Made by a program: the position numbers and the translations under genes. Below are positions 1 to 7,146 of a stretch of DNA of 10,756 nucleotides, in pieces. Position 1 is the stretch's first letter. Every line of letters starts with the position of its first letter. A model generated the notes under the pieces. That model had not been told where the DNA came from. It was given only the letters and a program-made list of their open reading frames with translations, and did no database searches. The stretch is from Bacteroidales bacterium (GTDB taxonomy: Bacteria; Bacteroidota; Bacteroidia; Bacteroidales; SMBSF39). The stretch is from positions 1-10,756 of the forward strand of contig JAIOSH010000125.1 in the NCBI GenBank assembly GCA_021107685.1. The letters are read 5' to 3'.

Positions 1-380
1 CAAACCTTTGACATTCCCAGGTCTCCCCCGATAAAAGCTGCTCCTGAAAGATTAAGAACATCCGCTATACCTTTAGAAAAATTTTCAATATAACTATGGT
101 CCCAGTTTTTAGATACCTGTACACTATGTGCATAAAATTTTGGTGTTCCTCCACTGGCAAGAATATCACTGATAGTACAAACAGCCATATTCCAGCCAAG
201 CATATAGGGGTCATCATCTCTCAACATATCTTCACCGGAAAACTCATCTGTGGTGAACAGCATTTGCTTTGAACCAAAATCTATGATCTCAGCATCCGAT
301 TCAAAAAAGTCATTTATATGCTGACTACTTTTTGGCAGTTGACTCAGAAAATTATTGATTATTTTTTTTTCTTTGTTCAT
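1..380 (-). CDS. AIR synthase-related (PurM/ThiL-like) kinase, N-terminal fragment
   Basis: This gene is cut by the left edge of the window; 126 N-terminal residues are visible, starting from the ATG at 378-380. The translation resembles the ATP-binding N-terminal domain shared by PurM, ThiL, HypE and SelD. An acidic TTDEFSGED segment lies at about residues 43-51, the family-typical stretch with SDILASGGTP at about 71-80, and a glycine-rich GGD at 118-120. In this family the conserved aspartates bind Mg-ATP, so the protein is probably a small-molecule kinase or an ATP-dependent ligase-like enzyme. The part seen cannot separate thiamine-monophosphate kinase from the many uncharacterised AIR synthase-related proteins, so no symbol is given. 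It lies 102 bases downstream of the small membrane protein gene on the same strand and may be cotranscribed with it. The start is preceded by no clear Shine-Dalgarno, which is normal in Bacteroidota. A run of nine A residues occurs in codons 4-7. Confidence 0.72.
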   Translation of the reverse strand, partial: MNKEKKIINNFLSQLPKSSQHINDFFESDAEIIDFGSKQMLFTTDEFSGEDMLRDDDPYMLGWNMAVCTISDILASGGTPKFYAHSVQVSKNWDHSYIENFSKGIADVLNLSGAAFIGGDLGMSKV

Positions 381-482
381 ATTCTAAGCATGTTGAAAGT
401 AACTTGCAATATCACATCCACTAAAAAACTATTAATTTGGGGATTAAAGTAACAACTTCTATGATAAAAACAATCACAGAAA

Positions 483-881
483 TTACTCACTAACTTTTGA
501 TGGTCTCCTCATCCACCTCCAATGTGTAAAAAAGAGTACAAGACAAATTATTAACAGAAGGCTGTTAACAATTATACTCTGGGTAGTTTTATGTTTTGCA
601 GACTGAATTCTGTCATCTTTTGCTGCATTATACATGGCACGAAGGGTAACTTCATCCGGTATATAAGCCTGTTCCTTTTCACCTGACTTTAATATGTCCA
701 TTTTATAATTCTCAAAGGATGCAAGACTTGGAGCTTTTGGATCAACCCTTTGCGCATGCATTGGATCACCGAGGTCGATAATTGCATCTACCAGTGATGT
801 TACAGAAATAAGTATTGTTATCACTGCTACAAGACATACGGCATAACCGTATATCATAGGGATTTTGTTTTGTTTTTCCAT
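483..881 (-). CDS. small protein with two transmembrane segments, unknown function
   Basis: This gene encodes a 132-residue protein that I do not recognise as a named family. It has a short basic N-terminus, a hydrophobic segment at about residues 9-33, a hydrophilic loop of about 70 residues (34-102), and a second hydrophobic segment at about 103-120. The tail after it is basic (HWRWMRR). By the positive-inside rule both ends would be cytoplasmic and the loop periplasmic. The loop has no cysteine pair, lipobox or recognisable catalytic motif. The gene is followed after 102 bases by the PurM/ThiL-like gene on the same strand. It is preceded by a good Bacteroidota-type promoter candidate at 1021-1052, so the two may form one unit. 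The ATG at 879-881 is the natural start because the first membrane segment follows directly. That it is a real gene is fairly sure; its function is not known. Confidence 0.72.
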   Translation of the reverse strand: MEKQNKIPMIYGYAVCLVAVITILISVTSLVDAIIDLGDPMHAQRVDPKAPSLASFENYKMDILKSGEKEQAYIPDEVTLRAMYNAAKDDRIQSAKHKTTQSIIVNSLLLIICLVLFFTHWRWMRRPSKVSE

Positions 882-1020
882 GATGTTAAGTTTTTAAATT
901 AATTAATATTCATTGGTTTACATTTATTAATGCTGTAAATATAATAAAATTAAGAAGCGAAATCAAATTTATGATAAGTATTATTTTGAATTTCGTTTGT
1001 GCTGATGTTTTATTTTAAAC

Positions 1021-1052
1021 CAAAATTAAATTAAATTTAATGGATAGCAAAA
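1021..1052 (-). promoter_or_regulatory. Bacteroidota-type promoter candidate for the 483-881 gene
   Basis: Read on the minus strand, TTTTG at 1052-1048 is followed by a 19-base spacer and TAATTTTG at 1028-1021. This matches the Bacteroidota pattern of a TTG-type -33 box and TAnnTTTG -7 box at the usual spacing. Transcription would start near 1014 and leave an untranslated leader of roughly 130 bases before the ATG at 881. A second TAnnTTTG match, TAAATTTG at 971-964, is closer to the gene but has no -33 box at the right distance. Confidence 0.45.
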
Positions 1053-1218
1053 CGGAAAATTGCAAAGCCAAAATAAAAATTTGCAAAATCTATTTATAAA
1101 TGAAGATTCGGCTTTGTAACACTAATATTTTATGCAAATCATTTTTACCGGCTCTTGAGATTTAGTAAATCCTGTAAATATTTACTTAATAAAAATGGAT
1201 TTTTGCAAGAATTTGTTT

Positions 1219-1226
1219 TACTTTTG
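1219..1226 (+). promoter_or_regulatory. TAnnTTTG -7 box for the XRE regulator
   Basis: TACTTTTG matches the Bacteroidota -7 consensus and lies 17 bases before the ATG at 1244, which would give a leader of about 10 bases. No TTG box is seen 17-23 bases upstream; the nearest TTTG, at 1202-1205, is only 13 bases away. The call therefore rests on the -7 box alone. A weak AGG at 1238-1240 precedes the start codon. Confidence 0.33.
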
Positions 1227-1243
1227 ACTGCAAATATAGGCAC

Positions 1244-2233
1244 ATGGAAACACAAAAGTATCTTTTTCAGCAGATTAAGGAGAGTCTCCCAAATCATTTA
1301 TCATTAGTTGATGAAATTTCCGAATTGTTAAAAATTAGCTATGATAGCGCCTATCGTAGGATAAGAGGCGAAAAAGCAATAACTATTGATGAAATGCAAA
1401 CACTCTGTAAACACTTTGGAATTTCTGCCGACTCATTATTTAATATTAAAAGCGGAAATGTGGTATTCAAAGACATTAATATTGAACATGATGGCATTAG
1501 TATTAAGGACTGGTTAATAAGTATTTCTGATGATTTGAAAAAAATTCTTTCTTCTAAAGAAAAAAAAATAATTTATGCCGCAAAAGACCCCCCTTTTTTC
1601 CATTATTTTCAATTTCCGGAATTAGCTGCATTCAGAATATTTTTATGGGAAAAAACCTTATTACAATTACCTCAATATGAAGATAAAAAGTTTTCACTAA
1701 AAAATTATAATGAAGAAATCCAAAAAATCGGTGAAAAAATTTTGGCAAAATACATCAAGATTCCAACTATTGAAATATGGAATGAAGATACTTTTAACAT
1801 TACTTTCAAGCAAATTGAGTATTATTGGATTTCCGGATTATTTGAAAATAAAGATGATATTTATATATTATGTGATAAACTGTACCTTTGGATACAACAT
1901 ATCAGGAAACAGGCAGAATATGGTTTTAAATATCTATACGGTACAGATCCCAAAGGAGTAGAAAATTCGTTTCAGTTCTATGAAAATGAAGTCGTATTGA
2001 ATGACAATACAATTTTAGTAAGAACGAATAAGATTGTAGTTACTTACATAACATATAACGTATTAAGTCTTTTAATAACAACAAATCCTTTTTTCTGTAA
2101 CAGAATAGAACATTATCTTAGAGGCTTGCTGAGAAAATCTATACTAATAAGTTCGGTCAATGCAAAAGAACGAAACAGGTTTTTTAATAAACTCCTTGAA
2201 AAAATTGAACACTTTAAGAAAACTATTGATTAA
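1244..2233 (+). CDS. XRE-type helix-turn-helix regulator with long C-terminal domain
   Basis: This gene encodes a 329-residue protein. Residues of about 19-67 form a Cro/CI-type helix-turn-helix: two helices around LSLVDEISELLKIS, a recognition-helix segment with SAYRRIRGE, then ITIDEMQTLCKHFGIS. The protein is therefore likely a DNA-binding transcriptional regulator in the cytoplasm. The remaining 260 residues are rich in aromatic and charged residues and predicted mostly helical by eye. They show no peptidase LexA-like motif, no TPR pattern and no membrane segment that I recognise. From memory, Bacteroidota carry similar proteins of about 300 residues with this N-terminus, but I cannot name the family. 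The gene is divergent from the small membrane protein gene and may control it, itself, or both. Homopolymer runs occur inside the gene (nine A at 1560-1568, C6T6 at about 1588-1599), yet the frame is intact. Confidence 0.8.
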   Translation: METQKYLFQQIKESLPNHLSLVDEISELLKISYDSAYRRIRGEKAITIDEMQTLCKHFGISADSLFNIKSGNVVFKDINIEHDGISIKDWLISISDDLKKILSSKEKKIIYAAKDPPFFHYFQFPELAAFRIFLWEKTLLQLPQYEDKKFSLKNYNEEIQKIGEKILAKYIKIPTIEIWNEDTFNITFKQIEYYWISGLFENKDDIYILCDKLYLWIQHIRKQAEYGFKYLYGTDPKGVENSFQFYENEVVLNDNTILVRTNKIVVTYITYNVLSLLITTNPFFCNRIEHYLRGLLRKSILISSVNAKERNRFFNKLLEKIEHFKKTID

Positions 2234-2241
2234 AATTCTAA

Positions 2242-2382
2242 TTAAACAAAAAATGGCATTGCCGTAACAGTATTCTCGTTATCAAGAAAACACTCTATTC
2301 CTTCATTTTCAAGTTCTGACATTGCGGGATATGCTTCAGCAGGATACATATAAGTATATATCGTAACAAGATTGTCTGTTAT
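2242..2382 (-). pseudogene. remnant of a DUF2007 (putative signal-transducing) protein gene
   Basis: The minus strand reads through about 46 codons that look like the start of a DUF2007/PF09413 protein: LVTIYTYMYPAEAY, then SELENEGIECFLDNENTV, then a stop (TAA) at 2244-2242. In this family small proteins of about 65-80 residues begin with a strand, a helix and the EGIE-x-FL-x-(D/N)E motif, then continue through a glycine-rich strand that is missing here. No ATG precedes the conserved part. At the expected start position there is ATA (2382-2380), one base away from ATG, and a stop lies upstream at 2403-2401. Loss of both the start codon and the C-terminal half indicates a decaying gene, although ATA is a rare permitted start. 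The match was made from memory of the family pattern and not by a search. Confidence 0.55.
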
Positions 2383-2461
2383 GGGTATAATTTTTAAATT
2401 TTATTAGAATATTAGTTTTTTTTGCAATACCTATGTACAACTTGGGGTACTCCATTGCTCA

Positions 2462-5290
2462 TCACCTTTTTTTAACTGCCTTTTTCACAAATTTACCTTC
2501 AGTAGTATTAAGTATGATATAATATATACCACTTGGAATATCATTAGTATTGAATTGAAATGTATGATAACCTTTGCTGATTATATTGTTTGTTAATTCT
2601 TTAATCTTTTTTCCATAAATATCATAAACTGTCAATTTTACATGACCTGTAGTTTTATTATTGAAGCTGATATTTGTAAATTTATTGAAAGGATTGGGAT
2701 AATTTATAAAATGTGTAGTATTTTCGGAATATTCCTGAATTGTTGATGAATTATCACCAATAAATATACTATCAATAAAGATACCATTACCGCCATTGGA
2801 TAAACCTACAAAAGCGAGTTGAAATTCACTGGATAAATCATTCAGGAAAAGTTCAATATTAGTCCATTCATCTGTTGCAGTAAATGGTCCTGCAAGCAAT
2901 ATCCAATCGGAGAACTCTTTATAATAAACATTCAATTCATCTGATAATTCATTATTGCTTGGGCATTGATACCAAAAATTTAAATATATTTGTGTAGTAT
3001 TAAAAATATTAATTGGAGGAGAATATAATCTTGCGATATTACCATTTATTAAAGAGTAATTTCCTGCACATTGAACTCCTTCATAAGCTATGGTATCTGT
3101 TAATTCCCATTCATCCAATCCATAATCAACTTCGGAAGACCATACAATACATGGGTTTTCAAAATTTTCTATATAAGGCAATTCTATTAATATTGGTACA
3201 CATGCATAAATAATATTGGAAGGTTCGGATTCGCCGTCAGGATTGGAATAAACTGCTGTTACATACCATTCATTCATATAAATAAAATCCAAAGTGTCGG
3301 GATATTGAGTTTGGGTTGTGCTGCCTTTTAGTAAACCATTCCTGAAAATATTATAATATGACAAATCTTTGGCTGGTGCATTCCATGTCAGATTAACGAT
3401 ATTATTGTTAATATTTGCCTGAAGGTTGGTTGGAGAAGGGAAGTTATATGAAAAAGGAGTTTCATAAATTTCATATCCATATTTGCTTCTACCTCCATAA
3501 AGATATTCTTTATATTTAGCATCAGGATACATACCGATTTCAGCAACTTCATTCAGGTTATAGCCGTTAGAGACTTCAACTACTTTGCTTTGTGTGTAAA
3601 TATATTTTCCGTCATAAATAATTTCCTTACCGTAAAAATAATTAGTATTCCATATTAGTTCATCCTTTTTATGTAGTTCATCATTATTAAAAAGAAAGGT
3701 AACAAGACCTTTTCTTACACTAAGGTAAATATTAGGAAAATTAAGAACTATATCTTTAATCCAATACAAATCATAGTCTATAAGATCAAATTCGGTTATG
3801 AATTCAAAGTTTGGAAAATTTTCAATATTGAATACTCTTATGCGAGGCTTATGATTATAATTATCTTCCCATGTCTGTGCCTGAAATACATAATTTTCAT
3901 GAACAGCAATCTGATCTCCCGGATAAGAAAAAAAAGTTACTTCAACAGGTGATGTCGGATTAGAAATATCAAACACACGGATACCATCTTCATGTTCGGT
4001 AGTAAAAAGTAAATTATCTTTGAAACAATAATCTGTAATAATTGATTCAACCGGCGAAATACTGGCAACTTCCGATGGCAAATAAGGATTACTGACATTT
4101 ATGATATGAATTATCCAGTCCTGTGAATTTTGTATGTATAAATAATTATTATGATATTCAATTCTATAAGTGCTTATTGACATATTCAACTTGCCAAGGT
4201 CAACAGGATTCATTGGGTCGGAAATATTAACAATTTGCAGACCATTATATTTCATATTCATATATGCAAGATTATTATGAATACATATATTATATACAAC
4301 ATCGGTATGTTCATAATAATATTTTTTTTCAATTTGAGTAATATCGTTAATATCAAGAATCATCATGCCATTTCTGTAACCTCCGAGAAATGCCATGCCA
4401 GGTCGTGCTTTAATATCAACTATATCAGTATCCCATAAAAAATGGCTTATTTCTAATGGATTATAAATATCTGCCATATTATATACATACATCCCTATAT
4501 CAAGTCCGACAATCATAGTATCATTTATTAGTTCATAGCTAAAAGATTCTGATGGGAACCCAAAAGATGTGATATGATTGATTTCATAAGGGATAGATAT
4601 ATTATAAATTTTAAGCGAATCAGATAAACTCAGGAATATCTTATTATCATATATATCCATTTCATCTGCCCAAGGATCATAATAAGGTCCAATATCAATT
4701 GAAGCTATTTGATACGGAACTGTTGGATTACTGATATCATATCCTTTAATGAAGTGATTTCCACTAAAGCCCCATTGACAAAAAGCATAGAGTATATTAT
4801 TGTTTATGCAAATATATCCTTCATTGTAATTTATCATTATTGTAGATAAGAGATCAGGACAATAAGGATCGGAAAAATTATAAATATAAACAGGGCCGTC
4901 AGAAGCTACTATTAGCAGTGAATCCTTAATAAGAAATTTATACGCTTTTTTGGAAGTTGTGCTTATATGCACAGGATTGACAGGGTCATTTAATGAATAT
5001 ACCTGGAAACAGAAATATCTGCCTAAAAGCAGTAATTCATTTTTAGTATCAACATGTATTGTATTGATCTCCCAATCTTCATATAGCATGATAGTATTGA
5101 TCAATATGATATTGTTTATATCTGAAATATCAAGTATATGAATATTACGACCTGCATTAAAATAGGCGTAATTATCAAAGTATGCAACACTTCTGCATTC
5201 TCCTTCAAATTGTTTTATTAAATTGAAATTCTGGGAATATGAAATATTAATAAGAAATAATAAACAAAATAAATAAAATATTTTTTTCAT
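2462..5290 (-). CDS. T9SS-secreted protein with LVIVD propeller repeats, FN3-like and jelly-roll-like modules
   Basis: This gene encodes a 942-residue secreted or cell-surface protein. A Sec signal peptide occupies about residues 1-20 (MKKIFYLFCLLFLINISYSQ). Residues of about 25-610 contain about ten LVIVD-type repeats of the form 'hydrophobic-DISNP-x-x-P', for example at 136-148, 184-198, 269-281, 352-366, 396-411 and 439-451. Such repeats build beta-propellers. A fibronectin type III-like module follows at about 618-692, with LTWNAP and YYNIFRNG. Residues of about 705-846 resemble a MAM/jelly-roll-type adhesion module (LPYIENFENP at the front, GIFIDSIFIG at the end). The last 80 residues (about 862-942) are a type A T9SS sorting domain, with NYPNPFN, VKLTVYDIYGKKI and SGIYYIIL. 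The protein would cross the outer membrane by the type IX system and be attached or released. Its ligand is unknown. It has its own promoter candidate and no cotranscribed partner. Confidence 0.9.
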   Translation of the reverse strand: MKKIFYLFCLLFLINISYSQNFNLIKQFEGECRSVAYFDNYAYFNAGRNIHILDISDINNIILINTIMLYEDWEINTIHVDTKNELLLLGRYFCFQVYSLNDPVNPVHISTTSKKAYKFLIKDSLLIVASDGPVYIYNFSDPYCPDLLSTIMINYNEGYICINNNILYAFCQWGFSGNHFIKGYDISNPTVPYQIASIDIGPYYDPWADEMDIYDNKIFLSLSDSLKIYNISIPYEINHITSFGFPSESFSYELINDTMIVGLDIGMYVYNMADIYNPLEISHFLWDTDIVDIKARPGMAFLGGYRNGMMILDINDITQIEKKYYYEHTDVVYNICIHNNLAYMNMKYNGLQIVNISDPMNPVDLGKLNMSISTYRIEYHNNYLYIQNSQDWIIHIINVSNPYLPSEVASISPVESIITDYCFKDNLLFTTEHEDGIRVFDISNPTSPVEVTFFSYPGDQIAVHENYVFQAQTWEDNYNHKPRIRVFNIENFPNFEFITEFDLIDYDLYWIKDIVLNFPNIYLSVRKGLVTFLFNNDELHKKDELIWNTNYFYGKEIIYDGKYIYTQSKVVEVSNGYNLNEVAEIGMYPDAKYKEYLYGGRSKYGYEIYETPFSYNFPSPTNLQANINNNIVNLTWNAPAKDLSYYNIFRNGLLKGSTTQTQYPDTLDFIYMNEWYVTAVYSNPDGESEPSNIIYACVPILIELPYIENFENPCIVWSSEVDYGLDEWELTDTIAYEGVQCAGNYSLINGNIARLYSPPINIFNTTQIYLNFWYQCPSNNELSDELNVYYKEFSDWILLAGPFTATDEWTNIELFLNDLSSEFQLAFVGLSNGGNGIFIDSIFIGDNSSTIQEYSENTTHFINYPNPFNKFTNISFNNKTTGHVKLTVYDIYGKKIKELTNNIISKGYHTFQFNTNDIPSGIYYIILNTTEGKFVKKAVKKR

Positions 5291-5320
5291 TACTGTAATA
5301 TTTTGAAATTAATAATATTT

Positions 5321-5351
5321 CAAAAGTAGTAAATTCAGAATAAAAAAGCAA
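5321..5351 (-). promoter_or_regulatory. Bacteroidota-type promoter for the T9SS-secreted protein gene
   Basis: On the minus strand TTG at 5351-5349 is followed by a 20-base spacer and TACTTTTG at 5328-5321, a full match to the TTG / TAnnTTTG pattern. The start of transcription would be near 5314, about 24 bases before the ATG at 5290. The same TACTTTTG octamer serves as the -7 box of the XRE gene. Confidence 0.55.
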
Positions 5352-5373
5352 TATTTATTTCATTTTTTTTTAA

Positions 5374-5391
5374 GGGGGCTGTCTTAAAAGT
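5374..5391. repeat. string resembling an insertion sequence terminal repeat
   Basis: GGGGGCTGTCTTAAAAGT is far more GC-rich at its left end than the surrounding gap. It resembles the 'GGCTGTCnnAAAAGT' ends of several DDE insertion sequences, as I recall them. No transposase gene or matching inverted partner is present in the window, so if real it is a solitary end left after decay or deletion. It sits between the stop of the outer membrane factor gene and the promoter of the secreted protein gene. Confidence 0.3.
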
Positions 5392-5409
5392 GCAAAAAAT
5401 ATATTTTAA

Positions 5410-6906
5410 TTATTGAATATTATTGATGTCAAATAAGATAGGTTTGTCATTAAAAAAATCATAAAGTGTTAATTTTCTCAATTCATAATAATTAATCCAA
5501 TACGTCCTAAAAGTATTTAAATAATTACTTTTTGAATTATCTTTTTCCGATTGTGCAATATTAAGGTCGGTAATACTGATTTTTCCAATCAGATACCTTG
5601 CCTTGGAAATTTCATAGCTTTTTGCTGCAACTGTATCTGCTTTTGCAGCAATCACTAACTGGTCATACTGCATATTAAATCTCATCACATTTAAAAAAAC
5701 TTCTTCTTCAAAATCAATACGTTCCTGTTCAACAGATGTTTTTATTAATTCTTGGTTTGATTCAGCCATTTTTATTTTTCCTTTTGCCAAACCCCAGTCG
5801 AGTATAGGAACATTTATTCCGAGTGAAAGCTGTTGTTGGTCAAGTGGATTTCTATATACATCCGGCACATTATCTGCGCTTTGAGTTAAACCAAAAACAG
5901 CATAAATGTCGGCATTAAACCTGTTTTCTAATTTTGCCCTGTTAACATCTCTTTCTGCTTCATAAATTCTTCTTTCAAAAGCTAAGGCATCCGACCTGTT
6001 TTTCGCGGCTTCTGAAATGGCTTTTTGCACTTCAACTTTAAATTGTTGAATATTAACAGGAGAAATCAATTCTATTTGAGCATCATCTTTAATTCTTAAA
6101 AAAGATTTTAACCTGAATAATCTGTTTTCTGCATTAAGATTAGCTTCTTCAACTGTTGCATTAGCCCTAAGAAAATTAAGTTCTAATTGTAATAGCTCAT
6201 TTTCAGCAATTTTACCGAGATTAAACCTGCCAACAGCTATTTTGTACAATGTGTCGTAATTAGCCTGATTTACTAATGCGATTTTTTTTTGTATTTGAGC
6301 AATCAATAAATTAAAGAAGTGCTGTGTTGTTGTAATAGAAATTTGTTCAATATCTTCAATATATTTCTGACCGGCTTCCTGGTATTTGATAGGGTCAATC
6401 AGTTTGCTCCATTTATAAGGATTAAAATTAAAAATAGGTTGTGAATATCCAATATTTACAGGGGTTGACATATATGATGTAGTAGTTGAATCGCTGAAAT
6501 TATCTAATCTTTCTAATCCTGAATTGATAAAAAATTGTCCGCCGGTTAATCCTAAAGTTTTGGAAAGGGATAAGTTCATTTGATTTTCAATATAACTTTG
6601 CTCAATGAATGTTTCGGTTCCATCCTCACGTGTATATTTGTTAATAGAACGATTTAGCATAGGTAAGGTGGCGTTAAAATCAAGCATTGGCATAAAAGTA
6701 GCTTTAAAAGTTTTATATTCCCAAAAACTGGCACGAAACCTGTGTTTTGCATTTAATGCGTCAGGAGACTGGTCTTTAGCAATATTGATGGCTTCTTCCA
6801 ATGAGAGCAGTTTGATTTTTTCCTGACTTTGAACATTTTTAAAAAGGAATAATCCAGGAATTATTAAAAAAATTAAATACGATTTAAAGCGAAAAGATAA
6901 TTTCAT
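5410..6906 (-). CDS. TolC-family outer membrane efflux protein
   Basis: This gene encodes the outer membrane channel of a tripartite exporter, forming a beta-barrel with a long periplasmic helical tunnel. With the ATG at 6904-6906 it is 498 residues long and begins with a clean signal peptide (about residues 1-27, ending NVQSQ). The open frame extends 15 codons further to a GTG at 6951, but that would place charged residues ahead of the signal, so the ATG is preferred. The first outer membrane efflux repeat starts with LSLEEAINIAKDQSPDAL at about 35-52. The second begins near 360 with LSLGINVPILDWGLAKGKI and ends with a helix carrying YEISKARYLIGKISITDLNIAQ at about 431-452. There is no lipobox cysteine, so it is not a lipoprotein. 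It is the last gene of the export unit, 240 bases after the permease; that gap contains several inverted repeats. Substrate cannot be inferred. Confidence 0.87.
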   Translation of the reverse strand: MKLSFRFKSYLIFLIIPGLFLFKNVQSQEKIKLLSLEEAINIAKDQSPDALNAKHRFRASFWEYKTFKATFMPMLDFNATLPMLNRSINKYTREDGTETFIEQSYIENQMNLSLSKTLGLTGGQFFINSGLERLDNFSDSTTTSYMSTPVNIGYSQPIFNFNPYKWSKLIDPIKYQEAGQKYIEDIEQISITTTQHFFNLLIAQIQKKIALVNQANYDTLYKIAVGRFNLGKIAENELLQLELNFLRANATVEEANLNAENRLFRLKSFLRIKDDAQIELISPVNIQQFKVEVQKAISEAAKNRSDALAFERRIYEAERDVNRAKLENRFNADIYAVFGLTQSADNVPDVYRNPLDQQQLSLGINVPILDWGLAKGKIKMAESNQELIKTSVEQERIDFEEEVFLNVMRFNMQYDQLVIAAKADTVAAKSYEISKARYLIGKISITDLNIAQSEKDNSKSNYLNTFRTYWINYYELRKLTLYDFFNDKPILFDINNIQ

Positions 6907-6946
6907 TTTATTGTCTTTTTGGGTTATTATTAAATTTAAATGTTTT

Positions 6947-6994
6947 GACACAAATTACACTAATTTTCACGAATTAATTAGTGTAATTCGTGTC
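6947..6994. repeat. long hairpin: 19-bp stem, 10-base loop
   Basis: GACACAAATTACACTAATT (6947-6965) and AATTAGTGTAATTCGTGTC (6976-6994) are inverted copies with 18 of 19 pairs matching, separated by a 10-base loop. The transcript of the export operon would carry this stem about 40 bases before the start codon of the outer membrane factor gene. It lacks a following U tract on the minus strand and is not a typical terminator. It may be a small mobile palindrome or an RNA processing or stability element. Confidence 0.8.
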
Positions 6995-7020
6995 TTTATA
7001 TAAGTTTATGGACAAACACT

Positions 7021-7078
7021 AATCCCACATTTTGCGGGATTGTTCATATTGAAATGATGTCTATATCCCGCATAGCGG
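7021..7078. repeat. GCGGGAT/ATCCCGC inverted repeats between permease and outer membrane factor genes
   Basis: GCGGGAT (7034-7040) pairs with ATCCCGC (7065-7071) across 24 bases. The same GGGAT arm can also pair with AATCCC at 7021-7026 to form a tighter hairpin (6 bp, then a mismatch, then one more pair). CCGC-ATA-GCGG at 7068-7078 gives a third small palindrome. These are alternative structures in the transcript just after the permease stop; none is followed by a U tract on the minus strand. Confidence 0.55.
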
Positions 7079-7086
7079 CTTCAATT

Positions 7087-7142
7087 CATAATTCATAACT
7101 CATAATTCATAACTCATAATTTATAACTCATAACTCATATAA
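7087..7142. repeat. tandem heptamer array, CATAAYT x 8
   Basis: Eight consecutive seven-base units follow the pattern CATAATT, CATAACT, CATAATT, CATAACT, CATAATT, TATAACT, CATAACT, CATATAA. The first four alternate strictly between C and T at position 6, so the array may have grown as 14-base double units. It ends five bases before the stop codon of the permease gene, in its 3' untranslated region. Such arrays can change length by replication slippage. No spacer sequences are present, so it is not a CRISPR. Confidence 0.85.
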
Positions 7143-7146
7143 GTTC

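Larger units (their letters stand above)
882..1243. promoter_or_regulatory. divergent intergenic region with repeated TGCAAA motifs
   Basis: This 362-base gap lies between two divergent genes and contains no convincing open reading frame. It holds a promoter candidate for each gene (listed separately). TGCAAA occurs at 1061-1066, 1082-1087, 1133-1138 and 1229-1234, with a near copy, TGCAAG, at 1204-1209. There is an imperfect inverted pair, TTGCAAAGCC (1060-1069) and GGCTTTGTAA (1110-1119). A perfect 12-base palindrome, GTAAATATTTAC, lies at 1174-1185, with an AGTAAAT half site at 1164-1170. The last TGCAAA copy falls next to the expected transcription start of the regulator. Such repeated sites in front of an XRE-type gene would fit autoregulation, but in AT-rich DNA short A/T-rich words recur by chance, so an operator role is inference. 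Confidence 0.4.

Noticed and set aside
2411..2461. Possible terminator hairpin between the DUF2007 remnant and the secreted protein gene
   Set aside because: GTAC...GTAC and CAAT...ATTG can pair, but with large internal mismatches, and the minus strand has an A run and not the T run a terminator of the 2462-5290 gene would need.
6907..6951. Fifteen-codon N-terminal extension of the TolC-type protein from a GTG
   Set aside because: It would put a charged stretch before an otherwise normal signal peptide, and it overlaps the arm of the 6947-6994 hairpin; the ATG at 6904-6906 fits better.
7087..7142. Short regular repeats considered as a CRISPR array
   Set aside because: The units are seven bases long and directly adjoining, with no spacers and no cas genes nearby.
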